Shown here one piece after another: positions 24,230 to 33,671 of a DNA stretch of 34,422 bases. Each line of letters begins with the position of its first letter. Positions within the stretch are counted from its first letter, which is position 1. The notes below the pieces were generated by a model that did not search any database, was not told the origin of the DNA, and saw only the letters and a list, made by a program, of their open reading frames with translations. The position numbers were made by a program, and so were the translations under genes. Source of the DNA: Gemmatimonadota bacterium (GTDB lineage: Bacteria > Gemmatimonadota > Gemmatimonadetes > Longimicrobiales > Gaopeijiaceae); the NCBI GenBank assembly GCA_024638305.1, contig JAHEKN010000019.1:1-34422 (forward strand), given 5' to 3'.

Positions 24230-24888
24230 GAGGCGCCTCCCACTCCCAGTCCGAGCGCGCTGCGTACGGCGGCCGCCACATCGCCCATGTCCTGGCCCCC
24301 GTCCACCTGGAGGGGAACCGGGCCGTGCCGCTCGTAGAACTCCACGAGCGGCTCCGTCTGCTCCCGGTACACGTCTAGCCTGCGCCGAACGGTTTCGGGC
24401 TTGTCGTCGTCCCGATAGATGAGCGCTTCTCCCGTATCGTCGCAAATCCCCTCGACCCGAGGAGGGTCGAAGAACACGTTGTAGACCCGGCCGCTCGGGC
24501 TCGAGCGTCGGCCACTGATGCGCTTCACCAGCAGATCGTCGTCGGCCACGAACAGGACCACCCGGTCCACCGCCCGACCCAGATCCGCCAGGGTCCGCCC
24601 GAGACCCTTCGCCTGCGGGACGGTGCGCGGAAAGCCGTCGAACACGACGCCGGTGTCGTCACCGAGCTCCGCCAGGTGCTCCCGCACCATCGCGAGGATC
24701 AGCTCGTCGGGCACGAGCTCGCCGGCGTCCATGTAGGCTTTGGCCCGCCGCCCCAGCTCCGTGCCCTCCCGGCGAGCGCTCCTCAGCAGATCGCCCGTCG
24801 ACACGTGGGCCCACCCCTCTCGGTCCGCCAATCGCTTGCCCTGGGTGCCCTTCCCGACACCGGGAGGGCCCAGAAAGATGGTGACCAC
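24226..24888 (-). CDS. adk: Adenylate kinase, short LID without zinc site
   Basis: Interconverts AMP and ATP with two ADP, 220 aa. The P-loop is GPPGVGKGTQ (7-16), then GWAHVSTGDLLRSA, VFDGFPRTVPQAKGL and the LID with RRSSPSGRVYNVFFDPP. The LID has only a single cysteine (GICDDTGE), so it is not a zinc form. GTG 24888 is used because it starts the first strand; GAGG lies nine bases upstream. The open frame upstream of it overlaps the secY 3' end and has no family match. Spacing from secY is 52 bases. Confidence 0.94.
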   Translation of the reverse strand: MVTIFLGPPGVGKGTQGKRLADREGWAHVSTGDLLRSARREGTELGRRAKAYMDAGELVPDELILAMVREHLAELGDDTGVVFDGFPRTVPQAKGLGRTLADLGRAVDRVVLFVADDDLLVKRISGRRSSPSGRVYNVFFDPPRVEGICDDTGEALIYRDDDKPETVRRRLDVYREQTEPLVEFYERHGPVPLQVDGGQDMGDVAAAVRSALGLGVGGAS

Positions 24889-24940
24889 GGGAATCAGGCC
24901 TCGCGGGCCGGGATGCGGAGGCTCCGACGAATGCTCGGCG

Positions 24941-26251
24941 TCACATGTACCTCTGCCGGCCACGCATCTTGACGCGGCCCTTCTTCATGAACCCGTCGTA
25001 GTGGCGGAGCAGGAGGTGCTGCTGCGCCTGTTGGACGGTATCGAGAGCGACCCCGACTACGATCAGCAGTCCGGTCCCGCCGAAGAAGAAGGTCTGGATG
25101 TCGAAGATGTCGAAGATCCAGAACGGCACGAGGGCAATGAGCGCCAGATAGATCGACCCGGGTAGCGTCACGCGAGTGAGCACACGATCGATGTATTCGG
25201 CGGTACGGGTTCCCGGCTTCACGCCCGGGATGAAGGCGCCCTGCTTCTTCAGGTTCTCCGCCAGATCGACCGGATTGAAGATGATGGCCGTGTAGAAGTA
25301 CGTGAAGAAGACGATCAGGATGCCGTACGTGATGTAATAGAGCGTCCCGGGCTGGAAGAGATCCGAGATCGTGCGCAGGATCTCAGAGCTCGAGAAGGCC
25401 GACAGCGTGCCCGGCACGATGATGAAGGACTGCGCGAAGATGATCGGCATCACCCCCGCGGAGTTCACCCTGATCGGGATGAAGCTCTTCTGACCTTCGC
25501 GAATTCGGCCACGGCCCATCACCTTGCGCGGGATCTGAACGGGGATCTTGCGGGCTGCCATGGTCATGACCACCACTCCCCAGGTCACGCCGAACAGCAC
25601 GCCGAGCAGGGCCACCATCTCGAACAGCCCGATCTCGCCAACCTGGAGCGACTCCCACGTCCTCCCGACGGCCGCCGGGAAGCCTTCGATGATCGAGAAG
25701 AAGATCAGGAGGCTCATGCCGTTCCCGACCCCCTGCTCCGTGATCTGCTCACCCAGCCACATCACGAACACGCCACCGGTCGTGAGCACGAGCACGGTCG
25801 TGAACACGAATCCAAAGCCGGGGTTGGCGACGGCGCCAGGGATTCCCTGGAGGAACACCGAGTAGCCGTATCCCTGCGCGACGCAGAGGAGAACCGTCGT
25901 GTAGCGCGTCCACTGCGTGAGCTTCTTGCGGCCTTCCTCCCCCTCCTTCTGCAGCTTCTCGATGGTCGGCATGACGGCCGCCATGAGCTGGAAGATGATG
26001 GAGGCGGAGATGTAGGGCATGATGCCGAGCGCGAAGATCGTGGCTCGGCTCAGCCCGCCGCCGACGAACATGTCGTATACGCCGAACAGCGTCCCCTGCA
26101 GGGCCCCGAAGGCTTCGCGGAGTGCGCCGACATCAAGGCTCGGAACCGTGATGTGGGCACCGATCCGGTACACCAACAGCATGAGGAGCGTGAAGAGAAT
26201 GCGGTCCTTCAGCTCCGGGACACGCCAGATGTTCGCTAGCGGATTGGCCAT
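24941..26251 (-). CDS. secY: Protein translocase subunit SecY
   Basis: Central channel of the Sec translocon, 436 aa, ten membrane helices. The first helix ILFTLLMLLVYRIGAHITVP, the plug region, GIMPYISASIIFQLM, the cytoplasmic loop IPVRVNSAGVMPIIFAQ-like IPIRVNSAGVMPIIFAQS, and the conserved AENLKKQGAFIPGVKPG are all present. The C-terminus ends KMRGRQRYM. It follows rplO by four bases, so translation is probably coupled. Confidence 0.97.
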   Translation of the reverse strand: MANPLANIWRVPELKDRILFTLLMLLVYRIGAHITVPSLDVGALREAFGALQGTLFGVYDMFVGGGLSRATIFALGIMPYISASIIFQLMAAVMPTIEKLQKEGEEGRKKLTQWTRYTTVLLCVAQGYGYSVFLQGIPGAVANPGFGFVFTTVLVLTTGGVFVMWLGEQITEQGVGNGMSLLIFFSIIEGFPAAVGRTWESLQVGEIGLFEMVALLGVLFGVTWGVVVMTMAARKIPVQIPRKVMGRGRIREGQKSFIPIRVNSAGVMPIIFAQSFIIVPGTLSAFSSSEILRTISDLFQPGTLYYITYGILIVFFTYFYTAIIFNPVDLAENLKKQGAFIPGVKPGTRTAEYIDRVLTRVTLPGSIYLALIALVPFWIFDIFDIQTFFFGGTGLLIVVGVALDTVQQAQQHLLLRHYDGFMKKGRVKMRGRQRYM

Positions 26252-26255
26252 GGAC

Positions 26256-26729
26256 TCAGGCCCCGGTGCCTGCGGACCCGGCCGCGGCGGGCATTTCGGT
26301 CACCGAGCCCCCCGCTCCCTCGATCTTGGTACGCGCGGATTCGCTCACGGCATGCACGGAGACGTTGAGCGCGCGGTCTAGGTCGCCCTGTCCGAGCACC
26401 TTGACCGGCTTGCGCAGCGAGCGGATCAAGCCATGGGCGCGGAGGATCTCGGGCGTGACGTCGGGCCCCTCGACCTTGTCCAGGCGTCCCACGTTCACGA
26501 CCTGATAGTCCTTGCGGGATATCGGTGTGAAGCCCCGCTTCGGGATCCGGCGTTGCAGGGGCATCTGGCCGCCCTCGAAGCCGGCCTTGATGGACGCGCC
26601 GCTGCGCGACTTCTGCCCCTTCTGGCCCCGTCCCGAGGTCTTCCCCCAGCCGGAGCCTGGACCTCGTCCCACACGCTTGCGATCGCGGCGCGAGCCGCCG
26701 GACGGTGAGAGATCATGTAGCTCGGGCAT
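26256..26729 (-). CDS. rplO: 50S ribosomal protein L15
   Basis: Large-subunit assembly protein, 157 aa. The N-terminus has the family glycine/arginine stretch: [20 protein letters not shown] and KGQKSRSG, followed by [18 protein letters not shown]. The C-terminal part holds [20 protein letters not shown] and an Ala/Gly-rich tail. It overlaps neither neighbour: four bases separate it from rpmD and four from secY. Confidence 0.97.
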   Translation of the reverse strand: MPELHDLSPSGGSRRDRKRVGRGPGSGWGKTSGRGQKGQKSRSGASIKAGFEGGQMPLQRRIPKRGFTPISRKDYQVVNVGRLDKVEGPDVTPEILRAHGLIRSLRKPVKVLGQGDLDRALNVSVHAVSESARTKIEGAGGSVTEMPAAAGSAGTGA

Positions 26730-26733
26730 ATCG

Positions 26734-26937
26734 TCACTCCTCCACGGGACGGACCCTGACCAGGTGCGTCACCTGTTTGATCATCCCCTGGATCGAGGGC
26801 GTGTCCTCATGGACCACCGACCCCTGGTGGCGGGTGAGCCCCAGGGCCCGAAGTGTCCGCCGGTGCTTCTCCGGACGGCCGATGCCGCTGCGGACCTGCG
26901 TGACCTCGATCCGGGCCGGTTTGGCCTTCTTAGCCAT
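26734..26937 (-). CDS. rpmD: 50S ribosomal protein L30
   Basis: Small large-subunit protein, 67 aa, typical bacterial L30. After a basic start [20 protein letters not shown] it has the core [19 protein letters not shown] and ends [15 protein letters not shown]. Its ATG lies eight bases inside the rpsE 3' end, suggesting coupled translation. Confidence 0.96.
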   Translation of the reverse strand: MAKKAKPARIEVTQVRSGIGRPEKHRRTLRALGLTRHQGSVVHEDTPSIQGMIKQVTHLVRVRPVEE

Positions 26938-27496
26938 GGTATGCTCCGAGCGTCTCCACCGTTATGCCCCGTTCGCGGGCCACCTGTTCCGGCGTGACCA
27001 TTCGGGACAGACCCTCCATGGTGGCGCGCACGACATTGATGGGGTTGTTGGTCCCGAGGCTCTTGGTCAGGACGTTCTGCACGCCCGCCGCCTCCAGGAC
27101 GGCACGCACCGGCCCGCCGGCAATGACCCCGGTGCCCGGCGCCGCCGGACGGAGCAGGACACGGCCTGCACCCCACTCCCCGATGATGTCGTGGGGCAGC
27201 GTCCCCTTCTGTACCGGGACGGCCACCATGTCGCGCTTGGCGCGCTCGAAGCCCTTTCGTATGGCCTCGGCCACCTCGTTGGCCTTGGCGAGCGCCACGC
27301 CGACCTTGCCTTTCTGGTCGCCGACGCAGACCAACGCCGTGAACGAGAAGCGGCGCCCTCCCTTCACGACCTTCGCGACGCGGTTGATGTGTATCACGTT
27401 CTCGACGAGATCGGAGTCCTTCCGGTCCCGCGAACGCTTGTCCCGCCGCTGACCGCCCTTGCCCTTGCCGCCGTGACCCCCGCTACCGTTCGACAT
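26930..27496 (-). CDS. rpsE: 30S ribosomal protein S5
   Basis: Small-subunit protein near the A site and mRNA entrance, 188 aa. After a Gly/Lys-rich tail of about 20 residues ([20 protein letters not shown]), the S5 N-terminal dsRBD-like domain reads [20 protein letters not shown] and [18 protein letters not shown], and the C-terminal domain [20 protein letters not shown] and [18 protein letters not shown]. The ATG overlaps the rplR stop by one base. The glycine tail is longer than in E. coli S5. Confidence 0.97.
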   Translation of the reverse strand: MSNGSGGHGGKGKGGQRRDKRSRDRKDSDLVENVIHINRVAKVVKGGRRFSFTALVCVGDQKGKVGVALAKANEVAEAIRKGFERAKRDMVAVPVQKGTLPHDIIGEWGAGRVLLRPAAPGTGVIAGGPVRAVLEAAGVQNVLTKSLGTNNPINVVRATMEGLSRMVTPEQVARERGITVETLGAYHG

Positions 27497-27885
27497 CAGA
27501 ACTTCAGTCCTCCCTCGCGGGCACCTTCCGCAAACGCGCGCACGCGCCCGTGATACTTGTAACCGCCGCGGTCGAACACGACGGTCTCGATTCCCAGGGC
27601 CACGGCCTTCTCGGCCAGCAACTTGCCACCGGCGCGGGCCCGAGCGGACTTCTGCCCCTCGTCCTCGGATGCCTCGTCGGGCACGGCCTGGCTCAGCGTG
27701 GACAGACCACAGAGCGTGCGCCCGGCCTCGTCGTCGATGATCTGACCCTCGATGTGGTGAAGCGACCGAAACACCGTGAGCCGCGGGCGTTCGGGCGTGC
27801 CGCGGATGCGCCGCCGAATCCTGTGGTGCCGGCGGCGCCGCTCCGCGTTGCGGCCCTTCGCCTTCCGCCTCGTCTTCTGAATCAT
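27496..27885 (-). CDS. rplR: 50S ribosomal protein L18
   Basis: 5S rRNA-binding protein, 129 aa. The basic start [20 protein letters not shown] leads to [32 protein letters not shown] [18 protein letters not shown], and the end [24 protein letters not shown] [19 protein letters not shown] with [18 protein letters not shown] 27885 is chosen because the frame upstream overlaps rplF and lacks family residues. Confidence 0.96.
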   Translation of the reverse strand: MIQKTRRKAKGRNAERRRRHHRIRRRIRGTPERPRLTVFRSLHHIEGQIIDDEAGRTLCGLSTLSQAVPDEASEDEGQKSARARAGGKLLAEKAVALGIETVVFDRGGYKYHGRVRAFAEGAREGGLKF

Positions 27886-27913
27886 CGTCCCTCGACTCCT
27901 GGTCGTCCGAGCG

Positions 27914-28453
27914 CTAAGCGCCTGCGGTCTTGCCCGCCTTGCGCCGGACCTGTTCGTCATCGTAGCGAATCCCCTTGCCCTTGTAGGGCTCGGGTGGGCG
28001 GAAGCCCCGAATCTCGGCGGCCGTCTGGCCGACTTTCTGCTTGTCCGGACCCTCCACCACGACCGTCGTCGGCTGGGGCACGTCGATCACCACGCCCTCC
28101 GGGGCGTCGTAATCGATGTGGTGGGAATACCCGAGATGGAGCCGGATCCCGCTCCCGGTCTTCTCGGCCCGATACCCCACGCCGATGATCTGCAGCGTCT
28201 TCCTGAATCCGTTTGTGACGCCCTCGACCATGTTCGCGGCCAGGGCCCGCGTGAGTCCGTGCATGGCCCGGTTCTGGCGGGTGTCCGACGGGCGCTCGAC
28301 CACGAGCACTCCACCGTCGATCGTGATCGTCATGTCGGGCGGGATGCGCATCTCGAGGTCCCCATTGGGACCCTTCACGCGGAGCATCCCGTCCGACTGC
28401 TCGGCTTCGACTCCCTTGGGGAGGCTCACCGGCATCTTACCAATCCGTGACAT
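27914..28453 (-). CDS. rplF: 50S ribosomal protein L6
   Basis: Large-subunit protein near the factor-binding site, 179 aa. Start [20 protein letters not shown], then the two repeated alpha/beta domains: [20 protein letters not shown] in the first and [20 protein letters not shown] in the second, and [19 protein letters not shown] at the end, as expected. It follows rpsH by 30 bases. Confidence 0.97.
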   Translation of the reverse strand: MSRIGKMPVSLPKGVEAEQSDGMLRVKGPNGDLEMRIPPDMTITIDGGVLVVERPSDTRQNRAMHGLTRALAANMVEGVTNGFRKTLQIIGVGYRAEKTGSGIRLHLGYSHHIDYDAPEGVVIDVPQPTTVVVEGPDKQKVGQTAAEIRGFRPPEPYKGKGIRYDDEQVRRKAGKTAGA

Positions 28454-28483
28454 CGCTCGTATCCGTTCGCGCTGGGCCCGGCT

Positions 28484-28876
28484 CTACCAGATCACGGCCA
28501 TGAGCTCACCGCCCACGCCCTCCCGACGAGCCGTCCGGTCCGATACGACGCCCTTCGACGTCGAGAGAATCGCCATCCCCAGGCCATTTCGGACCCGCGG
28601 GATCGCGTCTACGTCCACGTACTGACGGCGCCCCGGCTTCGAAACCCGCTCGATGTTGCGGATGATCGGACGACCGTCGTGGTACTTGAGGTACACGCGC
28701 AGCACACCGAACCGGCCGTCGTCGAGTCGCTTGAACTCGTGGACGTAGTGGTTCTCCTTGAGGAGTCGCGCCACCTCGATCTTGAGCTTTGAAACCGGCA
28801 TGTCCGCCCAGCGGTGCCCCGCCCGTCCGGCGTTGCGAAGGCGGGTGAGCATGTCGGCAATCGGATCCGTCATCAT
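28484..28876 (-). CDS. rpsH: 30S ribosomal protein S8
   Basis: 16S rRNA central-domain binder, 130 aa. MTDPIADMLTRLRNAGRAGH and VARLLKENHYVHEFKRLDDG form the N-terminal domain, RISKPGRRQYVDVDAIPRVR-type VSKPGRRQYVDVDAIPRV and ILSTSKGVVSDRTARREGVG the C-terminal domain. Two ATG codons in tandem (28876, 28873) are possible starts. Only 19 bases separate it from rplE, where rpsN usually lies. Confidence 0.97.
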   Translation of the reverse strand: MMTDPIADMLTRLRNAGRAGHRWADMPVSKLKIEVARLLKENHYVHEFKRLDDGRFGVLRVYLKYHDGRPIIRNIERVSKPGRRQYVDVDAIPRVRNGLGMAILSTSKGVVSDRTARREGVGGELMAVIW

Positions 28877-28895
28877 CGTCAGGGGCCTCGCCTGG

Positions 28896-29471
28896 TCAAA
28901 CCGTCACGGTCTGGATGCTTGCGGGCACGGCCCCGCGGAACGGGAAGCCGAGCTCGCGCAGAAGGGCATGCGCCTCGTCGTCCTTGTCCGTGCTGGTAAC
29001 GATCGTGATGTCGAGCCCGTGAACCTGCTCGGCACGGTCGAAGTCGATTTCCGGAAATATGATCTGCTCACGCACGCCCAACGTGTAGTTGCCCCGTCCG
29101 TCGAACGAGCGCGTCGGCAATCCGCGGAAGTCCCGCACCCGGGGAATCGCCGTCGCGATCAAGCGGTCGAGGAACTCCCACATCCGCTTGCGGCGGAGCG
29201 TGACGCTGGCGCCCACCGGGACGCCCTCTCGAAGCGAGAAGTTCGAGATCGACTTGCGTGCGCGTGTCACCACCGCACGCTGCCCGGTAATGACGCCGAG
29301 CTCCTCGACCACCGAGTCGAGCAGCTTTTGATTGCGCGAGGCCTCACCGACACCACAGTTCACCACCACCTTGGTGACCGTGGGGATCTGGTTCACGTTC
29401 TCGAACTGGAACTCCTCGAGAAGCTTGGGGCGAACCTTATCCCGGTAGTGCGTCAGCAGTCTGGGTTCCAT
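28896..29471 (-). CDS. rplE: 50S ribosomal protein L5
   Basis: 5S rRNA and P-site protein, 191 aa. Start MEPRLLTHYRDKVRPKLLEE, then PTVTKVVVNCGVGEASRNQK, TGQRAVVTRARKSISNFSLR, VTLRRKRMWEFLDRLIATAI, and RDFRGLPTRSFDGRGNYTLG, all canonical. It follows rplX by six bases. No S14 gene follows. Confidence 0.97.
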   Translation of the reverse strand: MEPRLLTHYRDKVRPKLLEEFQFENVNQIPTVTKVVVNCGVGEASRNQKLLDSVVEELGVITGQRAVVTRARKSISNFSLREGVPVGASVTLRRKRMWEFLDRLIATAIPRVRDFRGLPTRSFDGRGNYTLGVREQIIFPEIDFDRAEQVHGLDITIVTSTDKDDEAHALLRELGFPFRGAVPASIQTVTV

Positions 29472-29477
29472 ATCGCT

Positions 29478-29837
29478 TTACGGCTTGGGAATGGGGTTGC
29501 CGTTCTTCACGGCGATCCGCTCCTTCTCACCGCCCTTGTGGAGTCGGACGCGGACTCGGCTCGCCTCGCCGGATCCCGGCTCGATCAACATGACGTTCGA
29601 GAGGTGTATCCCGCTCTCGAACGTGATGATCCCACCTTCGGGGTTGTCCTGCGTGGGCCGCTGGTGCTTCTTCACCACGTTGATGCCCTCGACCACCACC
29701 CGATCCTGACCGGGCAGGACCCGCAGCACCGTGCCTTCCTGGTCGCGGTAGTTGCCACGGATGATCTTCACGCGGTCCCCCTTGACCACGCGCGTCTTAC
29801 CGCGCCTGCCCGAGGTGGATTTCGTGGTGCGGGCCAT
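29478..29837 (-). CDS. rplX: 50S ribosomal protein L24
   Basis: Assembly-initiating large-subunit protein with a KOW domain, 119 aa. KGDRVKIIRGNYRDQEGTVL is the KOW motif, followed by RVVVEGINVVKKHQRPTQDN and GGIITFESGIHLSNVMLIEP. A Thr/Ser/Arg-rich N-terminus ([16 protein letters not shown]) precedes the core. The start overlaps the rplN stop by one base. Confidence 0.97.
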   Translation of the reverse strand: MARTTKSTSGRRGKTRVVKGDRVKIIRGNYRDQEGTVLRVLPGQDRVVVEGINVVKKHQRPTQDNPEGGIITFESGIHLSNVMLIEPGSGEASRVRVRLHKGGEKERIAVKNGNPIPKP

Positions 29838-30205
29838 CAGAGCACCTCCGGCGCCAGGGATACGATCTTCATGTAGCGCTTCTCGCGCAGCTCGCGCCCG
29901 ACCGGCCCGAAGATACGCGTGCCCCGCGGCTCACCGTTGGGGTTGATCAGGACCGCGGCGTTGTCATCGAAGCGGATGTAGGATCCGTCCTTGCGCCGCA
30001 TCTCCTTGCGGGTGCGCACTATTACAGCCCGCACCACGTCCCCTTTCTTCACCGGGGCATTGGGGATCGCGTCCTTAACCGTCAGCACGACCAGATCTCC
30101 CACACGCGCGTAGCGTCTCCGAGAGCCTCCGAGCACGCGGATGCAGAGCGCCTTCTTGGCGCCCGTGTTGTCCGCGATGCGGAGCATGGACTCTTGCTGG
30201 ATCAT
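29837..30205 (-). CDS. rplN: 50S ribosomal protein L14
   Basis: Large-subunit protein bridging to 30S, 122 aa, the canonical length. [60 protein letters not shown] and [20 protein letters not shown] are all as in the family. AGGAG six bases before the ATG at 30205 is a good ribosome binding site. A GC-rich palindrome fills the 36-base gap to rpsQ. Confidence 0.98.
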   Translation of the reverse strand: MIQQESMLRIADNTGAKKALCIRVLGGSRRRYARVGDLVVLTVKDAIPNAPVKKGDVVRAVIVRTRKEMRRKDGSYIRFDDNAAVLINPNGEPRGTRIFGPVGRELREKRYMKIVSLAPEVL

Positions 30206-30241
30206 CAGTCACTCCTGGGGAGGCCCGGCCTCGGCCGGCCC

Positions 30242-30511
30242 CTACTCTGGGCGCTCGATGAGCTCCGTCACCCGCCACCGCTTCTGCTTGGAGAGCGGTC
30301 GCGTCTCGACGATTCTCACCGTGTCGCCCACTTGATATTCGTTTTTCTCGTCGTGTGCGTGGTACTTGGTCGTGCGAAGCATGCGCTTCCCGTAGAGCGG
30401 ATCCGCGATCCTGCGCTCCACCTTCACCACGACCGTCTTGTCTGGCCGGTCGCTCACGACCGTTCCGACGCGGATCTTCCGGGAATTCCGGGTCGCGCTT
30501 TCGTCGCTCAT
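30242..30511 (-). CDS. rpsQ: 30S ribosomal protein S17
   Basis: Primary 16S rRNA-binding OB-fold protein, 89 aa. [40 protein letters not shown] and [20 protein letters not shown] are canonical, with [20 protein letters not shown] at the end. Its ATG overlaps the rpmC stop as ATGA. Confidence 0.97.
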   Translation of the reverse strand: MSDESATRNSRKIRVGTVVSDRPDKTVVVKVERRIADPLYGKRMLRTTKYHAHDEKNEYQVGDTVRIVETRPLSKQKRWRVTELIERPE

Positions 30512-30720
30512 TCGTCTTCGTCCGTCGAACCCGTCCGGATCCGCTCGTTCAAGATCGTCTTGAGCCGGGCGATGTCCTTTCTGAGGGTCGCCGGCAGTTG
30601 GGGGTTCTCGAGCTCCATCATCCCGCGCTGGAAATTGAGGCGGAACCGCTCTTCCTTGAGGTCGGAGATCCGCTCACGGATCTCAGTGCTGCTCATCCCG
30701 CGGATGTCGTCGGTCTTCAC
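30508..30720 (-). CDS. rpmC: 50S ribosomal protein L29
   Basis: Two-helix protein at the tunnel exit, 70 aa. [20 protein letters not shown] and [20 protein letters not shown] show the family pattern, with [10 protein letters not shown] at the end. The start is GTG 30720, with GGAGG seven bases upstream; an internal ATG at residue 9 is the alternative. The end is acidic (GSTDEDE). Confidence 0.95.
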   Translation of the reverse strand: MKTDDIRGMSSTEIRERISDLKEERFRLNFQRGMMELENPQLPATLRKDIARLKTILNERIRTGSTDEDE

Positions 30721-30723
30721 GCG

Positions 30724-31146
30724 TCAGCCTCCGAGCTGTCCGTCACGGACGAGGAACTTCGTGCTCACCGGAAGCTTCGCGGCGGCAAGCTGCATCGCGC
30801 GCTTGGCCACGGACTCCGGCACGCCTTCGAGCTCGAACATGACGCGGCCGGGCTTCACCACGGCCACCCAGCCCTCCGGATTGCCTTTGCCCTTTCCCAT
30901 GCGGGTCTCGGCCGGCTTTTGCGTGATGGGCTTGTCCGGGAAGATCCGGATCCAGACCTTCCCACCCCTCTTGATGTGGCGCGTCATGGCCACACGGGCG
31001 GACTCGATCTGCCGGTTGCTGACCCAGCCCGGCGCGGTGGCCTGCAGGCCGTATTCCCCGAACGAGACCTTGTTGCCGCGATGGGCATGACCGCGCATGC
31101 GGCCCTTGTGCGTCTTGCGGCGCTTTACCCGCTTCGGTGCAAGCAT
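30724..31146 (-). CDS. rplP: 50S ribosomal protein L16
   Basis: Large-subunit protein at the A-site/tRNA elbow, 140 aa. [60 protein letters not shown] and [20 protein letters not shown] are the conserved blocks, with [20 protein letters not shown] near the end. It lies 15 bases after rpsC. Confidence 0.98.
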   Translation of the reverse strand: MLAPKRVKRRKTHKGRMRGHAHRGNKVSFGEYGLQATAPGWVSNRQIESARVAMTRHIKRGGKVWIRIFPDKPITQKPAETRMGKGKGNPEGWVAVVKPGRVMFELEGVPESVAKRAMQLAAAKLPVSTKFLVRDGQLGG

Positions 31147-31161
31147 CGGACTCTGGTCCCC

Positions 31162-31821
31162 TTATGACCCGGTCGAGTAGGTGCGGCCCCGGCGGTCGTC
31201 CACCACCTCTCCACGGAAGATCCAGCACTTCACGCCGATCGTCCCGTAGGTGGTCCGGGCCGTAACCCTCGCATAGTCGATATCCGCGCGCAGCGTGTGC
31301 AGCGGCACGCGGCCCTCGTTGTACCCTTCGGTGCGCGCGATCTCGGCGCCGCCGAGCCGGCCCGCGCACTGGATCCTGATCCCTTCCGCCCCCGACCGCA
31401 TCGAGGCCTGGACGGCTCGCTTCATGGCCCGCCGGAAGGACACGCGCTGACGGAGCTGATGCGCGACGTTTTCGGCCACCAACTGCGCCGACAGCTCGGG
31501 ACGCTTGATCTCCTCGACGTTGACCGACACCTCGCTCTGCGTGAGAACGGAGAGCTCGTCCCGTAGCTTGTCGACCTCCGCGCCGCGCTTCCCGATGACC
31601 ACGCCCGGACGCGCCGTATGGAGCGTCACCACGATCTTCGAGGGCTTCCGCTCGATGTCCACCGTCGCGATGGCAGCGTGCGCCAGTCGCCGGTGCATGT
31701 ACTTGCGGATCGTGCTGTCCTCCAGCAGGAGGCGGGGGAAGTCGCGCTCGGCGTACCACCGCGACTTCCAGTCCTTCACGATCCCGAGGCGGAATCCGTA
31801 CGGGTGTGTCTTCTGACCCAT
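31162..31821 (-). CDS. rpsC: 30S ribosomal protein S3
   Basis: mRNA-entrance protein of the head, 219 aa. [20 protein letters not shown] starts it; the KH domain has [20 protein letters not shown] with its GxxG loop; the C-terminal domain has [20 protein letters not shown] and [20 protein letters not shown]. The lysine-rich C-terminal extension of many S3 proteins is short here ([12 protein letters not shown]). It follows rplV by one base. Confidence 0.97.
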   Translation of the reverse strand: MGQKTHPYGFRLGIVKDWKSRWYAERDFPRLLLEDSTIRKYMHRRLAHAAIATVDIERKPSKIVVTLHTARPGVVIGKRGAEVDKLRDELSVLTQSEVSVNVEEIKRPELSAQLVAENVAHQLRQRVSFRRAMKRAVQASMRSGAEGIRIQCAGRLGGAEIARTEGYNEGRVPLHTLRADIDYARVTARTTYGTIGVKCWIFRGEVVDDRRGRTYSTGS

Positions 31822-31822
31822 G

Positions 31823-32176
31823 CTAGTCCCTTGTGTTCACGACGAGGGTGATGTGACTCGTACGCCGCCGACGCGGCATGGCCCTACCCATCGCGGCCGC
31901 TCTCCAGCGGCGCGCGGTCGGTCCCTCGTCCACGTAGGCTTCGTGCACCACGAGGGTGTCGACGTCGAGGACGTCTCCCTCGTCCTGCGCCTTCTGCTGT
32001 GCGTTGTACACCGCCGACTGCAGCGTCTTACGCACGGGCTCGGCGGCCGCCTTCTTGGAGAACTCCAAGAGGGCGTACGCTTCATTGACCGAGCGTCCCC
32101 GGATCTGGTCGACGACCAGTCGAACCTTCCGGGGGCTCATTCGAATCTCTTTGGCAACGGCTCTCGCCATCATCAT
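31823..32176 (-). CDS. rplV: 50S ribosomal protein L22
   Basis: Lines the nascent peptide tunnel, 117 aa. [20 protein letters not shown] and [20 protein letters not shown] open it; [20 protein letters not shown] and the hairpin tip [20 protein letters not shown] form the tunnel-facing loop. Three ATG codons stand in tandem (32176-32168); GGGAG upstream is best spaced from the second, so the exact start is unclear by one or two residues. Confidence 0.96.
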   Translation of the reverse strand: MMMARAVAKEIRMSPRKVRLVVDQIRGRSVNEAYALLEFSKKAAAEPVRKTLQSAVYNAQQKAQDEGDVLDVDTLVVHEAYVDEGPTARRWRAAAMGRAMPRRRRTSHITLVVNTRD

Positions 32177-32198
32177 CGACTCCCTGTGGCTCTCGCCG

Positions 32199-32486
32199 TC
32201 AGCGCACCTTGGAGCGCTTGTCGGCCAGCTTGCCTCCGTGGCCGCGGAACAAGCGCGTCGGCGCGAACTCGCCGAGTTTGTGCCCCACCATGTTCTCGGA
32301 GATGTAGACCGGGATGAACTTGTTGCCGTTATGTACGGCCACGGTGTGCCCGACGAAATCCGGCGAAATCGTCGAGGCGCGCGCCCACGTCTTCACCACC
32401 TTCTTCTCCCCACGCGAGTTCATCTCCTCGATCTTCTCGAGGAGCCGGAGGTCGATGTACGGTCCTTTCTTGACGCTACGAGGCAT
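32199..32486 (-). CDS. rpsS: 30S ribosomal protein S19
   Basis: Head protein next to S13, 95 aa. [60 protein letters not shown] and [20 protein letters not shown] are canonical. It lies 22 bases after rplB and 22 bases before rplV. Confidence 0.98.
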   Translation of the reverse strand: MPRSVKKGPYIDLRLLEKIEEMNSRGEKKVVKTWARASTISPDFVGHTVAVHNGNKFIPVYISENMVGHKLGEFAPTRLFRGHGGKLADKRSKVR

Positions 32487-32508
32487 CTTCGTCCGCCTGT
32501 TCTACGCG

Positions 32509-33351
32509 CTAGGATTTCGTGGCTTTGCCACGCTTGCGGCCCCGAACGATCAACTTCGTCGAGGCCTTCTTCTTCTTCCTGGTCTTCTTGCCGTCCGGCG
32601 TCCCCCATGGGGAAACGGGAGGACGACCCCCAGAGCTCCGACCCTCTCCACCGCCCAGTGGGTGGTCGACCGGATTCATGGCGACACCGCGGACCTTTGG
32701 ACGCCGACCCCGCCAGCGGGCGGCGCCCGCCTTCCCGATCCGTTGCAGATTGTGATCGACGTTCCCCACCGACCCGAGGGTGGCCATGCACTCCTGGCGC
32801 ACGCGGCGCACCTCCGACGACGGTAGACGGAGCGTCACGTAGTCGCCCTCCTTGGCCACCAGTTGGACGCCCGCACCCGCCGAACGCGCCATCTGACCGC
32901 CCTTGCCGGGCTTCAGCTCCACGTTGTGGACCGTCGTCCCGAGGGGGACTTCACCCAGGGGCAGCGCGTTTCCGAGCTGGATGTCCACGCCCGACCCGGA
33001 CTCGATCTGGTCGCCGACCTTGAGCCCTCGGGGATGAAGGATGTAACGCTTCTCTCCGTCCTCGTAGCAGACCAGGGCGATCAGGGCGGACCGGTTCGGG
33101 TCATACTCGATCTCGGTGACCCGAGCGGTCATTCCGTGCTTGTTCCGCTTGAAGTCGATCCGACGGTACTTGCGCTTGTGACCGCCACCCCGGCGGCGCA
33201 TCGTGATGTGCCCGTGATGGTTGCGGCCCCCACTCCCCTTGAGCGGCTCGGTCAGCGACTTCTCGGGCTCGGCCCGCGTCACCTCGCTATTCTCCACCAC
33301 CGATCGGAAGCGACTGGCCGGCGTAACGGGTTTGAACTTCTTGAGCGCCAT
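32509..33351 (-). CDS. rplB: 50S ribosomal protein L2
   Basis: Largest and most conserved large-subunit protein, needed for subunit association and near the peptidyl transferase centre, 280 aa. [60 protein letters not shown] and [20 protein letters not shown] include the histidine region needed for activity ([10 protein letters not shown]). It lies four bases after rplW. Confidence 0.98.
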   Translation of the reverse strand: MALKKFKPVTPASRFRSVVENSEVTRAEPEKSLTEPLKGSGGRNHHGHITMRRRGGGHKRKYRRIDFKRNKHGMTARVTEIEYDPNRSALIALVCYEDGEKRYILHPRGLKVGDQIESGSGVDIQLGNALPLGEVPLGTTVHNVELKPGKGGQMARSAGAGVQLVAKEGDYVTLRLPSSEVRRVRQECMATLGSVGNVDHNLQRIGKAGAARWRGRRPKVRGVAMNPVDHPLGGGEGRSSGGRPPVSPWGTPDGKKTRKKKKASTKLIVRGRKRGKATKS

Positions 33352-33355
33352 AGTC

Positions 33356-33667
33356 CTAGCCCGCCTCGTACAGTTCGATGTGGTCGCCTGCCGCGACCCG
33401 CACCACGGCTTTCTTGAAAGAGGGGCGGCGACCGATTTCCCAACGCTTCACCATGCGGCCGAGCATGGCCCGCTTGGCCTTGCCCGGGTAACGCATGGTA
33501 CGAACGTCCTCCACGGTCACGTTCCAGAGCTTCTCCACCGCCTCCGCCACTTCATGCTTGTTGGCGTTCTTGGCCACGATGAACACGTACTCGTTGACCA
33601 ACTCGGCGCGCTCGGCCGTCTTCTCCGTCACGACTGGCCGGACGATCACGTCGTAGGGCTCGCGCAT
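33356..33667 (-). CDS. rplW: 50S ribosomal protein L23
   Basis: Tunnel-exit protein and docking site for trigger factor and SRP, 103 aa. [40 protein letters not shown] and [20 protein letters not shown] are canonical, including the exposed Glu of the trigger-factor contact (VTEKT region). It starts four bases after rplD and is followed four bases later by rplB. Confidence 0.97.
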   Translation of the reverse strand: MREPYDVIVRPVVTEKTAERAELVNEYVFIVAKNANKHEVAEAVEKLWNVTVEDVRTMRYPGKAKRAMLGRMVKRWEIGRRPSFKKAVVRVAAGDHIELYEAG

Positions 33668-33671
33668 CGGG

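Noticed and set aside
30206..30241. GGCC-rich palindrome between rpsQ and rplN
   Set aside because: Five to seven pairs with a mismatch in very GC-rich DNA and no following T-run; no better than chance.
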